A stretch of DNA of 64,000 nt from Puffinus mauretanicus (Eukaryota; Chordata; Aves; Procellariiformes; Procellariidae). The DNA lies in assembly GCA_023333565.1 (NCBI GenBank), contig JAJKFH010002859.1:310001-374000 (forward strand), in the 5' to 3' direction. The translations under genes and the position numbers were made by a program. The notes below the pieces were generated by a model. That model saw only the letters and a program-made list of their open reading frames with translations. It was not told where the DNA came from and did no database searches. The number at the start of each line of letters is the position of its first letter. Positions within the stretch are counted from its first letter, which is position 1. Below are positions 13,962-25,562 of the stretch, in pieces.

Positions 13962-14501
13962 GCATTTAAAAATTATTTTAATCCTGGTTGAAATAAAATT
14001 TTCCGGAGGGAGAACCTTGTTCTCTCTCAGGAAAAAAAAAATCCTTTAGCCTACACAAACTAATGTTGTAACGATTTTAAAAAGGGACTATACACCATTT
14101 ACGAAACTTAATTGTTTCAGTCATCTTAATAGCTAAGTCATCCAAGGCATAGAGGACTCAGGATTATATCTCTTCTTTTGAATGAAATGGAGAATTTATT
14201 GGTGTTTTGTCTCACATTTCAGTAGAACTTCGTAGGTTGTGGGATAAAGTCATCCTAATGTTGTCTTTCATGTGTGAATTGTTCCACTTCATGCTAAATA
14301 TACAAATATTACTGAAAAAACATGAGGTTTTTTTAATAACCAAAGATTGCTACAGTAATCTGAGAGGTGATCTGTCTGAGGTCCAACTTCTGCTACAGTG
14401 ATAATTTGATTTATATCAAATAATATTTGCTATTTATATGAAACAGAACAGGATTTACAAATAACTCCCAAAACATTTTCTACTTTATAATGTTGTATAC
14501 C
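13962..14501. other. non-coding stretch between A/C tract and CR1 fragment
   Basis: AT-rich sequence with no recognised gene; the small plus-strand open frame at 14207-14401 has no support. Confidence 0.55.
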
Positions 14502-14590
14502 AGGGTGCTCAGACAGATTGTGGAGTCTCCATCCTTAAAAATAGCCCAAACCCAACTGGACACGGCCCTAAGCAACCAAGTCCACCCTCA
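14502..14590 (+). mobile_element. short old CR1 LINE 3' fragment
   Basis: About 85 bases match the sense strand of the CR1 3' coding end: GATTGTGGAGTCTCCATCC followed by AACCCAACTGGACACGGCCC and a degraded version of the following GAGCAACCTG segment. The same words appear reverse-complemented in the larger CR1 at 16745, which supports the assignment. The fragment is truncated on both sides and carries several differences from the other copy, so it looks old. Exact ends are uncertain by about 20 bases. Confidence 0.82.
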
Positions 14591-15951
14591 AACCCAGTTT
14601 TCACAGACTGCATAGCCTGGAAGTTTTTTTCCCTCTGCCTCCGTCCCCTCAGCCTTGCTCAAGAGACTTATGTAGACTTTAACACTGATGACCGCTTACT
14701 GTGTTACGGTATAACATATAGAAGGCATGCCATAAAGAACTGTAAAGGCATTTCACAGTGTATGCATTCTTTTTATGGGGGAATACTCCATTTAAACATT
14801 CAGTTGAACAAAATTTAGGTAGTAATTAAAAGTGTTTAACCCACATAAAAAAATTTATGTGGGCTATACAATTAATTTTATTACAGAAATTGCATTTAAC
14901 TTAAGAACTGATGACCTTATCTTAATGCACTAATGTATTTTTCATTAAAATGAAACATCCTGTTAGCCAGGCAATAACCAGCAAGAAAGGAAGAGATGGA
15001 AAAGGTCCACAATATACCATGTACAACATCTGTCTTAAAGAAAAAAAATAGCCAGTAATGCAGCATTTTTCAGTTTATTACTGTGTCAGATCGGAAAGTT
15101 TAAGCTGTAATTAAATGGATGGGAACTACTAATACACTGTCATTTTACAACTTGGATGGCTTCTATTGCTGAGCTGTCCTACCTCCTTCAGTAAATTACA
15201 GCTGTTGCTTGGTCTTTTATGCAGGCTTTTATATGTGGGATATATTAATCATCAAGGAAGATTATTGAATGCATTTCCAGACATAGGAACAGCCGATATT
15301 TCTTCTGTCAAACCCAGCTTCCACCTGTTTTCTAGAATGCTATATGTGTTTTTAGGGGTTTCTTGTATTTATGTTGTATGCTGATAACAACATGAGTCTT
15401 ACAGTTGAAGTTATCTAAATGACTTAAGATGATAACTCTGTGAAAGAGTGAATATGTGAATAACACTTTTTGCTGTCGTGAGATGGTTTCTGAAGTACAG
15501 CAAATATAAGTATCATGATATAAGTGTTTGTTTTTAGGAGCAAACAATATTTTTAGCAACATTAAACTATGAATAGTAGGGGAATTTTTTATGTGTAACG
15601 AGAGTAATGTTCATGGATTGCGTATAGAACCTTACTCAATCAAGGCTGTGTACTAGTAGGTAGTGTATGTACAAACACAGGCTAATGGGGTTAAGACTAT
15701 ATTTCCTTTTATCTCAGAGAAATCAGATTGTTAAATTGTTTTTGATGGGAGGTAACAGGACTTAACTTTTGTCTTTTTTTTTTAATCATGCTTTTAGATG
15801 CCAAGTTCTTGTAAACAGGTCAGGTTGGGTATAGCATGTTGTTTAAGAAAAAAATTCCTAATGCTTGTTCATTCCTTGTCATTGTGGAAAAATACTATTT
15901 TGGATCAGCTTGTGATTCTTATTAATATTAACACATTGATGGATCTGATTT
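14591..15951. other. non-coding stretch containing a perfect short inverted repeat
   Basis: No gene recognised. It holds the 10-bp-arm inverted repeat at 14840-14863. Open frames at 15166-15384 (+) and 15332-15562 (-) overlap on opposite strands and have no recognisable content. Confidence 0.55.
14840..14863. repeat. perfect inverted repeat, 10-bp arms, 4-base loop
   Basis: CCCACATAAA, loop AAAA, then TTTATGTGGG. The arms are exact reverse complements, so it can form a small hairpin in RNA or a cruciform in DNA. Confidence 0.95.
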
Positions 15952-16082
15952 CCCCACCCCCCCAAAAAAAAAAAAACCAAAACAAAACCAATCAACAAAC
16001 AACAAAACAAAAAAACAACCACAAACAAAAAAAAATATTTAAAAAAAACAACCAAGAATGAAAAAAACCCACCAAGCAAACC
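15952..16082. repeat. A/C-rich low-complexity tract 2
   Basis: About 130 bases of A and C with almost no G or T on the plus strand, opening with a C run (15952-15963) followed by A-rich blocks such as AACAAAACCAATCAAC. Open frames on both strands across it are compositional artefacts. Confidence 0.92.
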
Positions 16083-16744
16083 TGAAAATATTAAGAATAG
16101 AGGTTCAAACTATGAACAACTCTTTCTCTGGTTTTGAGTGAAGAGACCACTTACCCTCTTTGGATAAAGAAAAATTCTCTGTTAGCTAATTTTAGGTATT
16201 GGGTCTATTATGGAGGTGGCCTTAATAGATAAATTTCCCAAGGATAGTGATGTGCAGAAAGAATAGTCTTCTTACTTTATAGATGGCTTGGTAGGCTTTA
16301 TAGTTTCTTATGCTTAGCTGCTAATAGTGTTCGTTCTTTCTTTAGGTGGGAAGAGATAGATCCTCTGTAAATGTATTTTCTTTTTGAGTTGGATCAAATA
16401 CTGTGATTGTAGAAAACGGAAAAAAAATTGTGCTGCTTCTGTTCTGAAGTAGTGAAAATACTCTGTGCTTCTATAGCTTTTCAAAAGTATGAACCGCAGA
16501 AGACTACTCTGTAAATGACTGCTGGGCTAATCATCTTGGTGCAGTAGTTGAACTTCTTTGTTCAATGAATTTATGTATCTTTCAGAGAAGATTTCTTGAA
16601 TCTCAGTGGAGCTTACCTTCATTTTAGCTAGGTGTTTGGGGTTTTTTGTGTGCATGTGTGTTTGTTTTACTTTAGTTGATAAGTGTTGTCAGGATGTAGA
16701 AAGAGAGTAAACTAAGATAGATAACCATTCAGTGTAAGTTTGAT

Positions 16745-17606
16745 TTTTGAGGCAGGAAGGCACCTCTGGAGATCATCCCGTCTAAAGTCCTGCTCACAGC
16801 AGGTTGCTCAGGGCTGTGTCCAGTTGGGTTTTGAGTAACTCCAGGGATGGAGACTCCACAGCTTCTCTGGGCAACCTGTTCCAGTGTCTGACCACCTTGA
16901 CAGTAGAAAAGTGCTTTCTTATGTTTAGGTGGAATTTCCTGTATTTCCGGTTGTGCCCCTTGCCTCTCGTTGTCCTGTCACTGGACACCACTGAGAAGAG
17001 CCTGGCTTCCTCTTCTTTACTCCCCCCATCAAGTATTTGTGCACATGGATCAGATCCCCTTGAGCCTTCTCTGCTCCAGGCTGAACAGTCTGAGCTCTCT
17101 CAGCCTCTCCTCATATGACAGATGCTCCAGTCCCTTAATCATCTTTCTGGCATTTCCCTGGACTTGCTCCAGTATGTCCCTGTCTCGTAGTGGGGAGCCC
17201 AGCACTCGACCAAGCACTCCCAGGTATCTCTCACCAGTGCTGAGCAGAGGGGAAGGATCACCCCCCTCAACCTGCTGGCTACCCTCTGCCTAATGCTGCT
17301 CAGGAGGTTGTTTGTCCTTCTTTGCTCCAAGAGTGCATTGCTTGAGTTGGTGTCCAACTTGGTGTCCACTAGGACCCCCAGAGCCTTTTCCACATATCTG
17401 CTTTCCAGCCGGTCAGCCCCCAGCTTGTACGGGTGCATGGGGTTTTATTCCTCCCCAGGTGCAGGACTTTGCATTTCCCATTGCTGAAATTCATACAGTT
17501 CCTGTCGGCCCATTTCTCCAGCCTGTTGAGGTCCTTCTGAATGGCAACACAACCCTCTGGTGCATCAGCCACTCCTCCCAGTTTTGCGTTGGCTGCAAAA
17601 ATGTCA
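16745..17606 (-). mobile_element. 5'-truncated CR1 LINE, C-terminal part of reverse transcriptase ORF
   Basis: Read on the minus strand, this is the 3' end of a CR1 (chicken repeat 1) non-LTR retrotransposon. Three frames, broken by frameshifts, give the known ORF2 C-terminal sequence in order. First comes a block with LNRLEKWADRNCMNFSNGKC and KVLHLGRN (17369-17572). Next is LGADRLES, LGVLVDTKLD, VASRLRGVILPLCSALVR and WAPHY (17139-17438). Last is the terminal FHLNIRKHFSTVKVVRHWNR with LPREAVESPSLELLK (16794-16991). The 3' untranslated end, with GATCTCCAGAGGTGCCTTCC in sense, finishes near 16745. The element starts at the reverse-transcriptase active-site region: where CR1 has F-A-D-D the sense strand reads F-A-A-N, so even the first motif is destroyed. 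5' truncation is typical of CR1. It is dead; frameshifts lie near 17440 and near 17140. Confidence 0.96.
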
Positions 17607-20600
17607 TGTTTTGTGTGTAAAGATTAAACTTTTGTCTCTATTGCGTAAATAATGAACACAGACAACCTTGAGGCTGAGACTGCTGAGTGCTGACCAGCTC
17701 TTGTTTATTAGAATGGGTGGATGTCAATTATAAATCTTGTTTTGCCTTTTTTTTCACTAGACGTTTTGCCATAAAAATGGCTAATGTCTTGTGGTCAGAG
17801 TTTCTTTGGTGATTATTTGTTGATGTCCTATGGATGATGGTTATAAAATTAAGCTGATTGTATGAGCTAAGCTGTTTGGCTTATATGATGATCCATTGTT
17901 TGATCCACAAATGATGATGATATTGATGATCCACATTTAATGCTTCTAAATCAGATTTTTTCACTTTGATATTTATTATTATTAGTGTTATTGTATATAG
18001 GTTTTTATTTCAAAATTACTTTTTAAGGTAATTACAACCTATATGCATAGCAAGTGGGATATACTTCCAATTTCTGCAAGAAATGATGATACTGCAGTAA
18101 TTGAAATCCTACTATTGTTAAGGAATTGATGGATTCCCTTCAAGAATGTTGATATTTCTTGGAGGGGCGGGGTTTGGAACATAGATGAACTTAGTGCTTT
18201 TGTTAATTTTTGCACCATCCAATAAACTCAACCAGGCTTTGGGGACTAGGTACCCCCTGTAAACACAAGATAGCTATTAGTATTAAAGTTTTAAGCATTG
18301 TTATTTTTACCTCATTGATAATGAGCAAATGAAATGGCAGTTGTAAACTATTTGATCTATTTTTATGTTCAGTCTTCCTTTTAACAATACTGCTGAGGAT
18401 CTGAAACTTTTTTTACTACGTGCTCCTCTCCCTGCATGTGACATGCTTGTGTCAGTGGTGTTCCTGGAGTACAGAAAGATCACTTGAGAGGGTTAATCAA
18501 GGCATGCAAAATGTCTTACTCATGAACGTGTACCTCAGGCAGGACTACAAACTCAAGCACAGCCCTAAGTTAGCTTCCTGTCTCTTATGGATATGGTGCT
18601 GAAGATGCTTCAACTGTAAAAGACCTATCAAGTGGGAAGGAGTCTATTCGGGTACCTACTGTGAGCCAGTGTGTGAAAGGGACTTACTGGCTGAGATGGC
18701 AGGTGATAAAGGAGAGCAATGGGTAAAAGACTTGGTGGTAGAGTAAGGTTTTTGCGCGGTGGTGAGTAGGGCTTGCGAGGCTCTGAGGTGTTGCAGGGGG
18801 ATGCGTTATTTCTGGATGTGGCCCCAGAGGCACGTTACGAGCTTGGTGGGCCCTGACTTGGCTTTTGACAGCCTCGGCACCCAACTCGTGATACTTGGTA
18901 CTTAGGATGGGTCTGAGATTGTATTAGCAGGGAATCTGTGTAGGTCTCCAACGCACCACTCCTGCTGCCAACCGAGAGGGAGAGAGGAACTGAGGTGATC
19001 TAAGTTTCTCATCTTTGGTGCATCTCCAGTTTAGTTTTTGGCTTCTCGCTGAGATCCAGTAATTTGGTGTGTAAGTACTTTTAAGTCCCTCCAGGGCAAA
19101 GCTAAGGAAGTTATTTTAAAGACCTAATCTCTTTGTCTTTGCCCTGGAAGGAATTAAAAGCATTCTCACCAGGGCTCTCATCAGGGTGCATGCTATTTCT
19201 TGCAGGAGTCAGGAGCTGTTTCTTAAATGCCTTCTTAGCTGACCCTAACTGAGCACGTGCTTTCAGTCCATCTGGGAGCAAGGCCAACAACTGAGCTTAA
19301 GCCTGTCAGAAGGGGTTTAACCTGACATATGTGACTTTGCATTAAAATGTACTAGAAGCACTCACACTGTAAAGGGCAGATGAGATGTGGATGAGGAAAC
19401 TTTTTCTTCACTGTTTCTCTCAGCCTTCTGTCCTGCTGCACACTCCTCGCTGCGAGCATAGCTGGCATGAGCATATGTAAATCCATCACTTTCACTTACA
19501 CGCCTGCCATGCTAGCAAGACAAACTTGAAATACAGAGGTCAGGAACTTAAATGTGGACAGGAAACTCATTCCTCCAGAACAGCTAGGCTAAGGCAGGTT
19601 AATCTGCAGTTTGTTAAATTTCAAACTGAGCTGCTTAGAAGCTTCTTAGGACACTCTTAGCAGTCAGATAGCCTGGCAGCAGAGCAAACACCTGGTTTAG
19701 AGTGGCCAGGTGTTGTTTTTGGGGATCCTGGCCTGGGACAGACTTAGAGACTAGGGGGGTGACAGGTTTCTGCATAAAGAAGATAAAATTGTTATGGGAG
19801 ATGCAAATAGTGTGTTATCTACTTTGTGAAAACACAAATGCAAAAAATAAACCGGGGGGAAGAGAACAAAAGGTATGTACTGCATGTTAATTAAGACTGA
19901 TGATATTAACAGAATATTAATGAGAACATGATGAAAGAGGAGTTCATCTGAAATGTTAATGTGAAGCAAGACTTGATCAAAATTACTAAATATAAATTCC
20001 GTATTTGATTAATCACTTTTTTTGTTGTATATTTTTGGATTATTTTTAGCAAGTTTACTACCTCTGAAAAAGTAATTGTGATTGGGCACCAGTGAGTACT
20101 AATAGTAACTGGAAGGCAGGTGATGCAACAGGGAGATTATGGAGGAATGGCTGCTCTTGTTTATTTTGTTTTACCATAAAGAAACAAGAATTTAAATTAA
20201 AGCTGTCGTGGTCAGACCAGGCAATGTTGGTTGCTAGACTATATCTATAGAGGGAGCCTGTACTCCATCTAGGGAAACATGCCCTGTTGTGCACTGAATT
20301 GAGAAGAAATATGTGTACTTCTACTGGCATGACAACCTGAACCCCCTGGGTGACATCGAAACTTATGTAATTGCAAGACCTAGATGACATTAATCATTCA
20401 ACCACAAATTGAGTTTCAAGCTAGAGAAGTATTTGTCTGTCTTTCGGCAAATACACTATTCTTGAATACATAATCATTTCAAATGTTTGCTGGGCTTTGG
20501 GAGAAAAGGTGAGCACAATGTAGAAGAAAGAATATACTGGGGGAAAAAAAAAAACACAAACCACCTGCCCAGTTCAACGTGTTTACTTTTAGTGAATAAC

Positions 20601-23600
20601 CATTTTTTTCTGATTTTAAAAATAATTTCATATTTCCTTTGAGACCGCTCAACTCCTTTAATGCTTTTCATGCTTATGCACTTAGAAATCCCACAACAGA
20701 TCTTTATATAGTGAAAAGATACCCTAATTTTTAATATTTTGCTTGAATTTAAGCAATAAAGAAAGTCCATAGCATTAGTACCCAAAAAGCCGTATGCAGT
20801 ATGAAAGTAGAACTTCATCTGTGTGCAGTTTGGATTACATATAAAGATGTTTCTTTTAAAAAATGAGCAACGACCTTCTTGTACAACTGCCTGCCTGCTT
20901 CATTCTAGGGTCATATAACTGGAGGTAAGAGAAGCAGGTGCATATGAGGAAGAGGATGTAAAAGCTTTAAATAGATGCTTGTCTTAGAGGATTCAGCACT
21001 CTCTTAGAGAGAAGTATTGAGAAAGAGGGCTTTTCTCAATATTTCCTTAATAACATTGTGGTGGAGTGATAACTGGCATGCAAACCTGTTCTGATAGTGG
21101 TGCAAGCTTGTCTGCTCCCCCTGCGAGACAGTAAGCTCTTCCAGCTGAGATGGCTTACTTTTTTTATCCTACAGATTGTGCGTCAACATTCATTATATTT
21201 TCTCAACTCTGCAGATAAATTCAGAAATTTGAAGATAAAGCTTACACTTGTGTCAGAATAATTGAGAACAATTTTGGGAGGGAAACTATTTAGACTTTAA
21301 GGTTTTAAGCAGCCTCTAACTAGTGACATCATTTCCTGAAGCATCAAGGTACTAGCTATTTTCATAATTTCTCTATAATCTCTGTTTCTTGGATAGAAAT
21401 TATGATATTCCTATTTGCTTCAAAGATGCCAAGATTCATGAGTAACATACTAATAATATATAATAAAGTAGGGACCTAAATGTCATTGATGCCTGTACAG
21501 TAGCAGTTCTGAGCTTGTGCAGGGTTCTGTGGACTTCATTGTTGAAACTGTTCAAATTGCAGTAATGTGCAGTAACTATGAGATTATATCTTTCCAATTG
21601 GCCACACTGATTAAATTTCTTAACTTTCATTTTTCCTTCAAGTGGTATATTTCATTATGTACACTGACTTCATTTTTAGATTGTAGTTTTGGATGGACAT
21701 TGGTATAATTTAGTTGTAGGAACTTATCAGAGACCAAAACAAAGCACCTCTTTTTATTATTTTTCCAGCCAACTATCTGTCATGATGGCCATCCTTTATT
21801 TTCAGCTTCCTGAAATGGTGGTTGTTATGAAAAGTACAACAGCCTGCTTTTGTTTTGAAGCTTGTTCTGCTTAATTTTTTTTTTACATCATATAGGCTGC
21901 ATATACTGCAATCCTATTCAAGATTCACACAATCTTCTGTCTTTATTTAAAAATTATTTTCCAAATTGAATTCCACAATTTTGCATAAATCTCAGGCAAA
22001 CAGCAGCTTAGTGAGTGTGAGGTCTGTTGGCTTTGCCTATAGATCCGGACTCCTGGTGAAGTTTCATGAAACATCATAGGATTCTGCAAAACTTGTGAGT
22101 AAACGTCTTTTTGAGGGTTAATAGAAAGTTTACCTACTAAAGGCATTTAGAGATAAGTCTTGGAGAGAGTTGTTGGCAGTTATAGCTAAAGAGCAAGCCA
22201 TTTAGTTAGATGGAAAGTATAGTAACAAATGTAATGTTTTAGCCCCTTGCTAGCCCCTAATTAAAATCTTACCTGGTAGGTATAGAGATCGCAGAAGGGT
22301 ATAGAAAAAGCTGCATTGCCCTTGTAAGAGGAATGTTCTGTGGGAGAGGTGTTTTGAGTATAGACATTTGGAAGACAGTAGAGGACGTACTCTGAAACAC
22401 GTTAATTTAAATGTACTATTTCTGCTGAAAGGAGGAGTGGGATTGAAATCAGCATGCCTATTCAACACACAAAAAATTAAATTACAGGTGTTGTTACGTG
22501 CCGATTCAGGTCCATACGTTAAAATAATTTGGGGGAGGAACTGACTCTCTTTCAATGTTCTTTTCAAAAAGGATCCCAACTTCTTGACACTGCTATAGCT
22601 CAAATGGTAATTAAAAGAAGTCTTGAAGCAGGAAAGAGATAAAACGTGCAGTGCATTTTTGTTCTTTTGCTGATACACATGTAAATCTCATTTACATTTC
22701 TCCAAGTTACTGAGTAAAACCTCTCACTAATAAGACAGAGAACGAATGTGCTATTTGCAACTTCTTGTCAGGCCATAGTGATCTTCCAAAAGATTTATTA
22801 GATAAAACATTAAAAGCTACATGTGCTATGATGTTGTGTGACTTCATTTAGTAAAAATCACTTTGTGCTTAAAGAGAATCAAGCATAACAGTTTTTGATA
22901 TAAAGCAGAATAACAAATGTCAGTTACGTGGGGCTGCATTGCTTTGCCACGCAAGTTCTTAACAGGATTCTTGCTGGAGAGGAACAGGTTTTCACGGCCT
23001 ATTTTTCCATCAAAAATAAATCTAATATTCAGAATGGATTAAACGCTAGTCAGTTAGAGGGATCCACTTAGGCCTGTTGATATTTTCTTACTGTCACTCA
23101 CTTTGTGGACTGCCATTCCAAGTATGAAAAGAGAAGAAAGAAACCTTCTGTTGAAGGTTATTTTTTACAGTTCATTCTACAGTGGGGGTGAGCGCATGGC
23201 AAATTAAGATCTAAAATGTCCCTGGAAGGTGAAATTACTAAAATATCAATGCATTGGTCAACCCTTGTGTAAGATTTTGAATAGTCTAAAGAGTAGAAAG
23301 GTCTTTCTAGAGAGAAAGCAATGAAACAGATATTTTATGTGTGCCACTTTATTGGCTCTTTGTTTAGCTGGAATAAATCTGTATGAAATGGCATCATTTA
23401 AAGGACTACATAATCTGTGGGAGTTGATGATGAATTTTTAATTTGAAAAAGACCGGCTTTTTACAAAATAAGCCTCATGATCTAAGATGTAATGACTACA
23501 AATTGCTGTTTTAAATGCTAAGGCTGTGGCTTCATTATTTTTTTCACATTAAATAATGATTTTAATAAAAGTCTAGAGTTCGTGTTCTCTTCTGAAAGCT

Positions 23601-24612
23601 ATTACCTCTCAGCTACTGGCATATACCTCTTTGTCTAGAGGGCGAAGTGAGCAACATCTCATATTTTTCTTAGGCACTATATGAAAGCATTAATTTCCTT
23701 CTGATGCTTTGATGGAACTTCAGTGCTGTGGGGCAAGTTAATGCAAAATGATCACATTTTCACTCATAATCAATATAGCTGTGTGACAGTGGGCATCTAT
23801 TTTTCATTTCAGCATTCAGTAAAGCTGAATGATGTGTGGATTTTCTGCAAAAGGATCCTTTTGAAAAGCAGGGATGGAAATAGCATTTTTAGCAAGAGGC
23901 TGAGTCACTTTGTTATTACTGCAGTTGCCTCCCAGCAAAGAAAGGTCTCGATGTGTTTCACTGCACACACATAACTTTCCTTTATCACTTACCTGTCGCA
24001 TTTGAATAAATCAGATACTTGCCATTTTACTTAAGAAAAGAAAACAACTAGCTATTGATTTCTTGTTGAGTTTTTGGTGGAATTATTTTTCCCATTTCAG
24101 TTGCTCTGTCTGATCTTTGGCTTCTTACACTAGGGTGATAGAAGCAAAAGCTGTTGAAGATCCACACAGGCCTTGTTCATTATTGAGAGGAGAATGAAGG
24201 AAGGAAAGAAAAATGTGTTTTTAAAATAGAGATGTAAGTTAAAGCATCCGTTTGTGTGATTTGAAAGTTTTTAAGTGACCAGACATAGAAGTTTGAATAT
24301 TTGCATAGTAATATAGGAAGTATTTTATATACTAGAGAGAAAACTCGTACTAGAAATGTGCTATAATAATTTCTGCTGTTCCACAGACAAAAATTATATG
24401 GTTAATACTTGCATTACCAAGTGCTGTATTTCTGATGGAAAGAAATTAACTTTAGTTTACTGTTAGTTTGAATATTGCTCCAAAGGTTTGCAGAGGCACC
24501 AAAAAAACCCCCCAAACCCACACTTCAACTGGTAAAATATTCTCACGTGAGGTATTTTGAAACAACTTCCAGGCACAGGACATTAGAGAGAAAAACTATT
24601 TTGAAAAAAAGT
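17607..24612. other. AT-rich non-coding stretch, no gene recognised
   Basis: No exon, RNA gene or named transposon recognised. Contents: a GGGGCGGGG word near 18165 in otherwise AT-rich DNA; the 14-bp-arm inverted repeat at 21011-21045; a short A/C-rich patch at 24498-24522 just before the long LTR. The 142-codon minus-strand open frame at 22250-22678 has no recognisable domain. Confidence 0.6.
21011..21045. repeat. inverted repeat, 14-bp arms, 7-base loop
   Basis: GAAGTATTGAGAAA, loop GAGGGCT, then TTTCTCAATATTTC. Thirteen of 14 arm positions are complementary and the remaining pair is G:T, which becomes a wobble in a plus-strand RNA. It is too short for a typical microRNA precursor as it stands. 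Confidence 0.93.
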
Positions 24613-24785
24613 TGTATTGGGTTTGCATGGCAAGGTTTTGGTAGTGGGGGGCTACAGGGTTGTCTTCTGTGAGAAGCTGCTGGAAGCTTCCCCCATGTCA
24701 ATAGAGCCAATGCCAGTCGGCTCCAAGACAGACCTGCTGCTGGCCAAGGCCGAGCCCATCAGCGACAGTGGTAGCGCTGGCATAA

Positions 24786-24797
24786 CATAGTTAAGAA
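24786..24797 (+). promoter_or_regulatory. TATA-like element of the long LTR
   Basis: CATAGTTAAGAA sits about 25 bases upstream of the start of the GC-rich open region. I remember the family form as a better TATA-like ACATATTTAAG; here it is degraded. Promoter use is inference. Confidence 0.4.
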
Positions 24798-24812
24798 GGG
24801 GGAAAAGATGCT

Positions 24813-25361
24813 GTGCAACAGCAACTGCAGCCGGAGAGAAGAGCGAGAATATGTGAGAGAAGCAATCCTGCAGACAGCAAGTTCAGTGAAGAAGGAGGGG
24901 GAGGAGGTGCTCCAGGCGCCGGAGCAGAGATTCCCCTGCAGCTCGTAGTAAAGACCACGGTGAGGCAAGCTGTCCCCCTGCAGCCCATGGAGGTCTACGG
25001 TGGAGCAGATATCCACCTGCAGCCCATGGAGGACCCCATGCCAGAGCGCCCGAAGGAGGCTGTGACCCTGTGGGAAGCCCACACTAGCAGGCTCCTGGCA
25101 GGACCTGTGGACCCATGGAGAGAGAGGAGCCCACGCTGTAGCAGGTTTGCTGGCAGGACTTTTGACCGCGTGGGGGACCCACGCTGGAGCAGTCTGTTCC
25201 TGAAGGACTGCACCCTGTGGAAGGGACGCATGCTGGAGCAGTTTGTGAAGAACTATAGCGCGTGGGAAGGACTCATGTTAGAGAAGTTCATGGAGGAATG
25301 TCTCCCAGGGGAGGGACCACATGCTGGAGCAGGGGAAGAGTGTGAGGAGTCCTGCCCCTGA
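24813..25361 (+). other. 182-codon open frame inside the long LTR, with degenerate 15-18 residue repeats
   Basis: A stop-free frame from a GTG at 24813 to TGA at 25359-25361. It lacks an ATG at its start: the first in-frame ATG is at 24987, which would give 124 residues. A separate ATG at 24808 opens a 46-codon frame that ends TAG at 24946-24948. The predicted product begins Gln/Arg-rich, has a Gly run around residue 30, and its C-terminal half is about six imperfect repeats of 15-18 residues, each with a Trp near its start or a relic of it, for example LWKGRMLEQFVKNYS and AWEGLMLEKFMEECL. No signal peptide, membrane segment or known catalytic motif is visible. I do not recognise a protein family. 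High GC and in-frame tandem repeats can keep a frame open by chance, so coding status is unproven. Confidence 0.35.
25082..25345 (+). repeat. degenerate ~48-bp tandem repeats in the long LTR
   Basis: The word CTGGAGCAG or a variant recurs at 25082 (shortened), 25136, 25184, 25233, 25278 (TTAGAGAAG) and 25324, giving spacings of 54, 48, 49, 45 and 46 bases. Each is followed by a related GTTTGT/GTCTGTTC segment and then GTGGAAGG or GTGGGAAGG. The array accounts for the periodic protein pattern of the overlapping open frame. Confidence 0.8.
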
Positions 25362-25485
25362 GGAGGAAGGAGTGGCAGAGACAATGTGTGATGAACTGAC
25401 AGCAACCCCCATTCCCCATCCGCCTGCGCTGTTTGGGGGGAGGAGGTAGAGAAAATTGGGACTGAAGTTGAGCCCAGGAAGAAGG

Positions 25486-25502
25486 GGGGGGGGTGGGAGG
25501 AA
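25486..25502 (+). other. G-rich run in the long LTR
   Basis: Ten G in a row, then TGGGAGG, upstream of the polyadenylation signal. The G runs could form a quadruplex; this is composition only. Confidence 0.5.
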
Positions 25503-25556
25503 GGTGTTTTAAGACTTAGTTTTTATTTCTCATTATCCTACTCTGATTTGATTGGT

Positions 25557-25562
25557 AATAAA
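25557..25562 (+). terminator. polyadenylation signal AATAAA of the long LTR
   Basis: AATAAA, overlapped by ATTAAA at 25562-25567 and followed by the T/G-rich segment GTCTGTTTTGCCTGTGACTG. This is the arrangement expected at an R/U5 boundary and fixes the LTR orientation as plus. Confidence 0.75.

Noticed and set aside
13705..13965. Phe/Val/Cys/Gly-rich minus-strand open frame
   Set aside because: It is simply the A/C-rich low-complexity tract read in reverse.
16804..17620. Several plus-strand open frames across the CR1
   Set aside because: They are antisense shadows of the CR1 reverse-transcriptase frame on the minus strand.
22250..22678. 142-codon open frame on the minus strand
   Set aside because: No recognised motif, no splice or promoter context, and its composition matches surrounding non-coding DNA.
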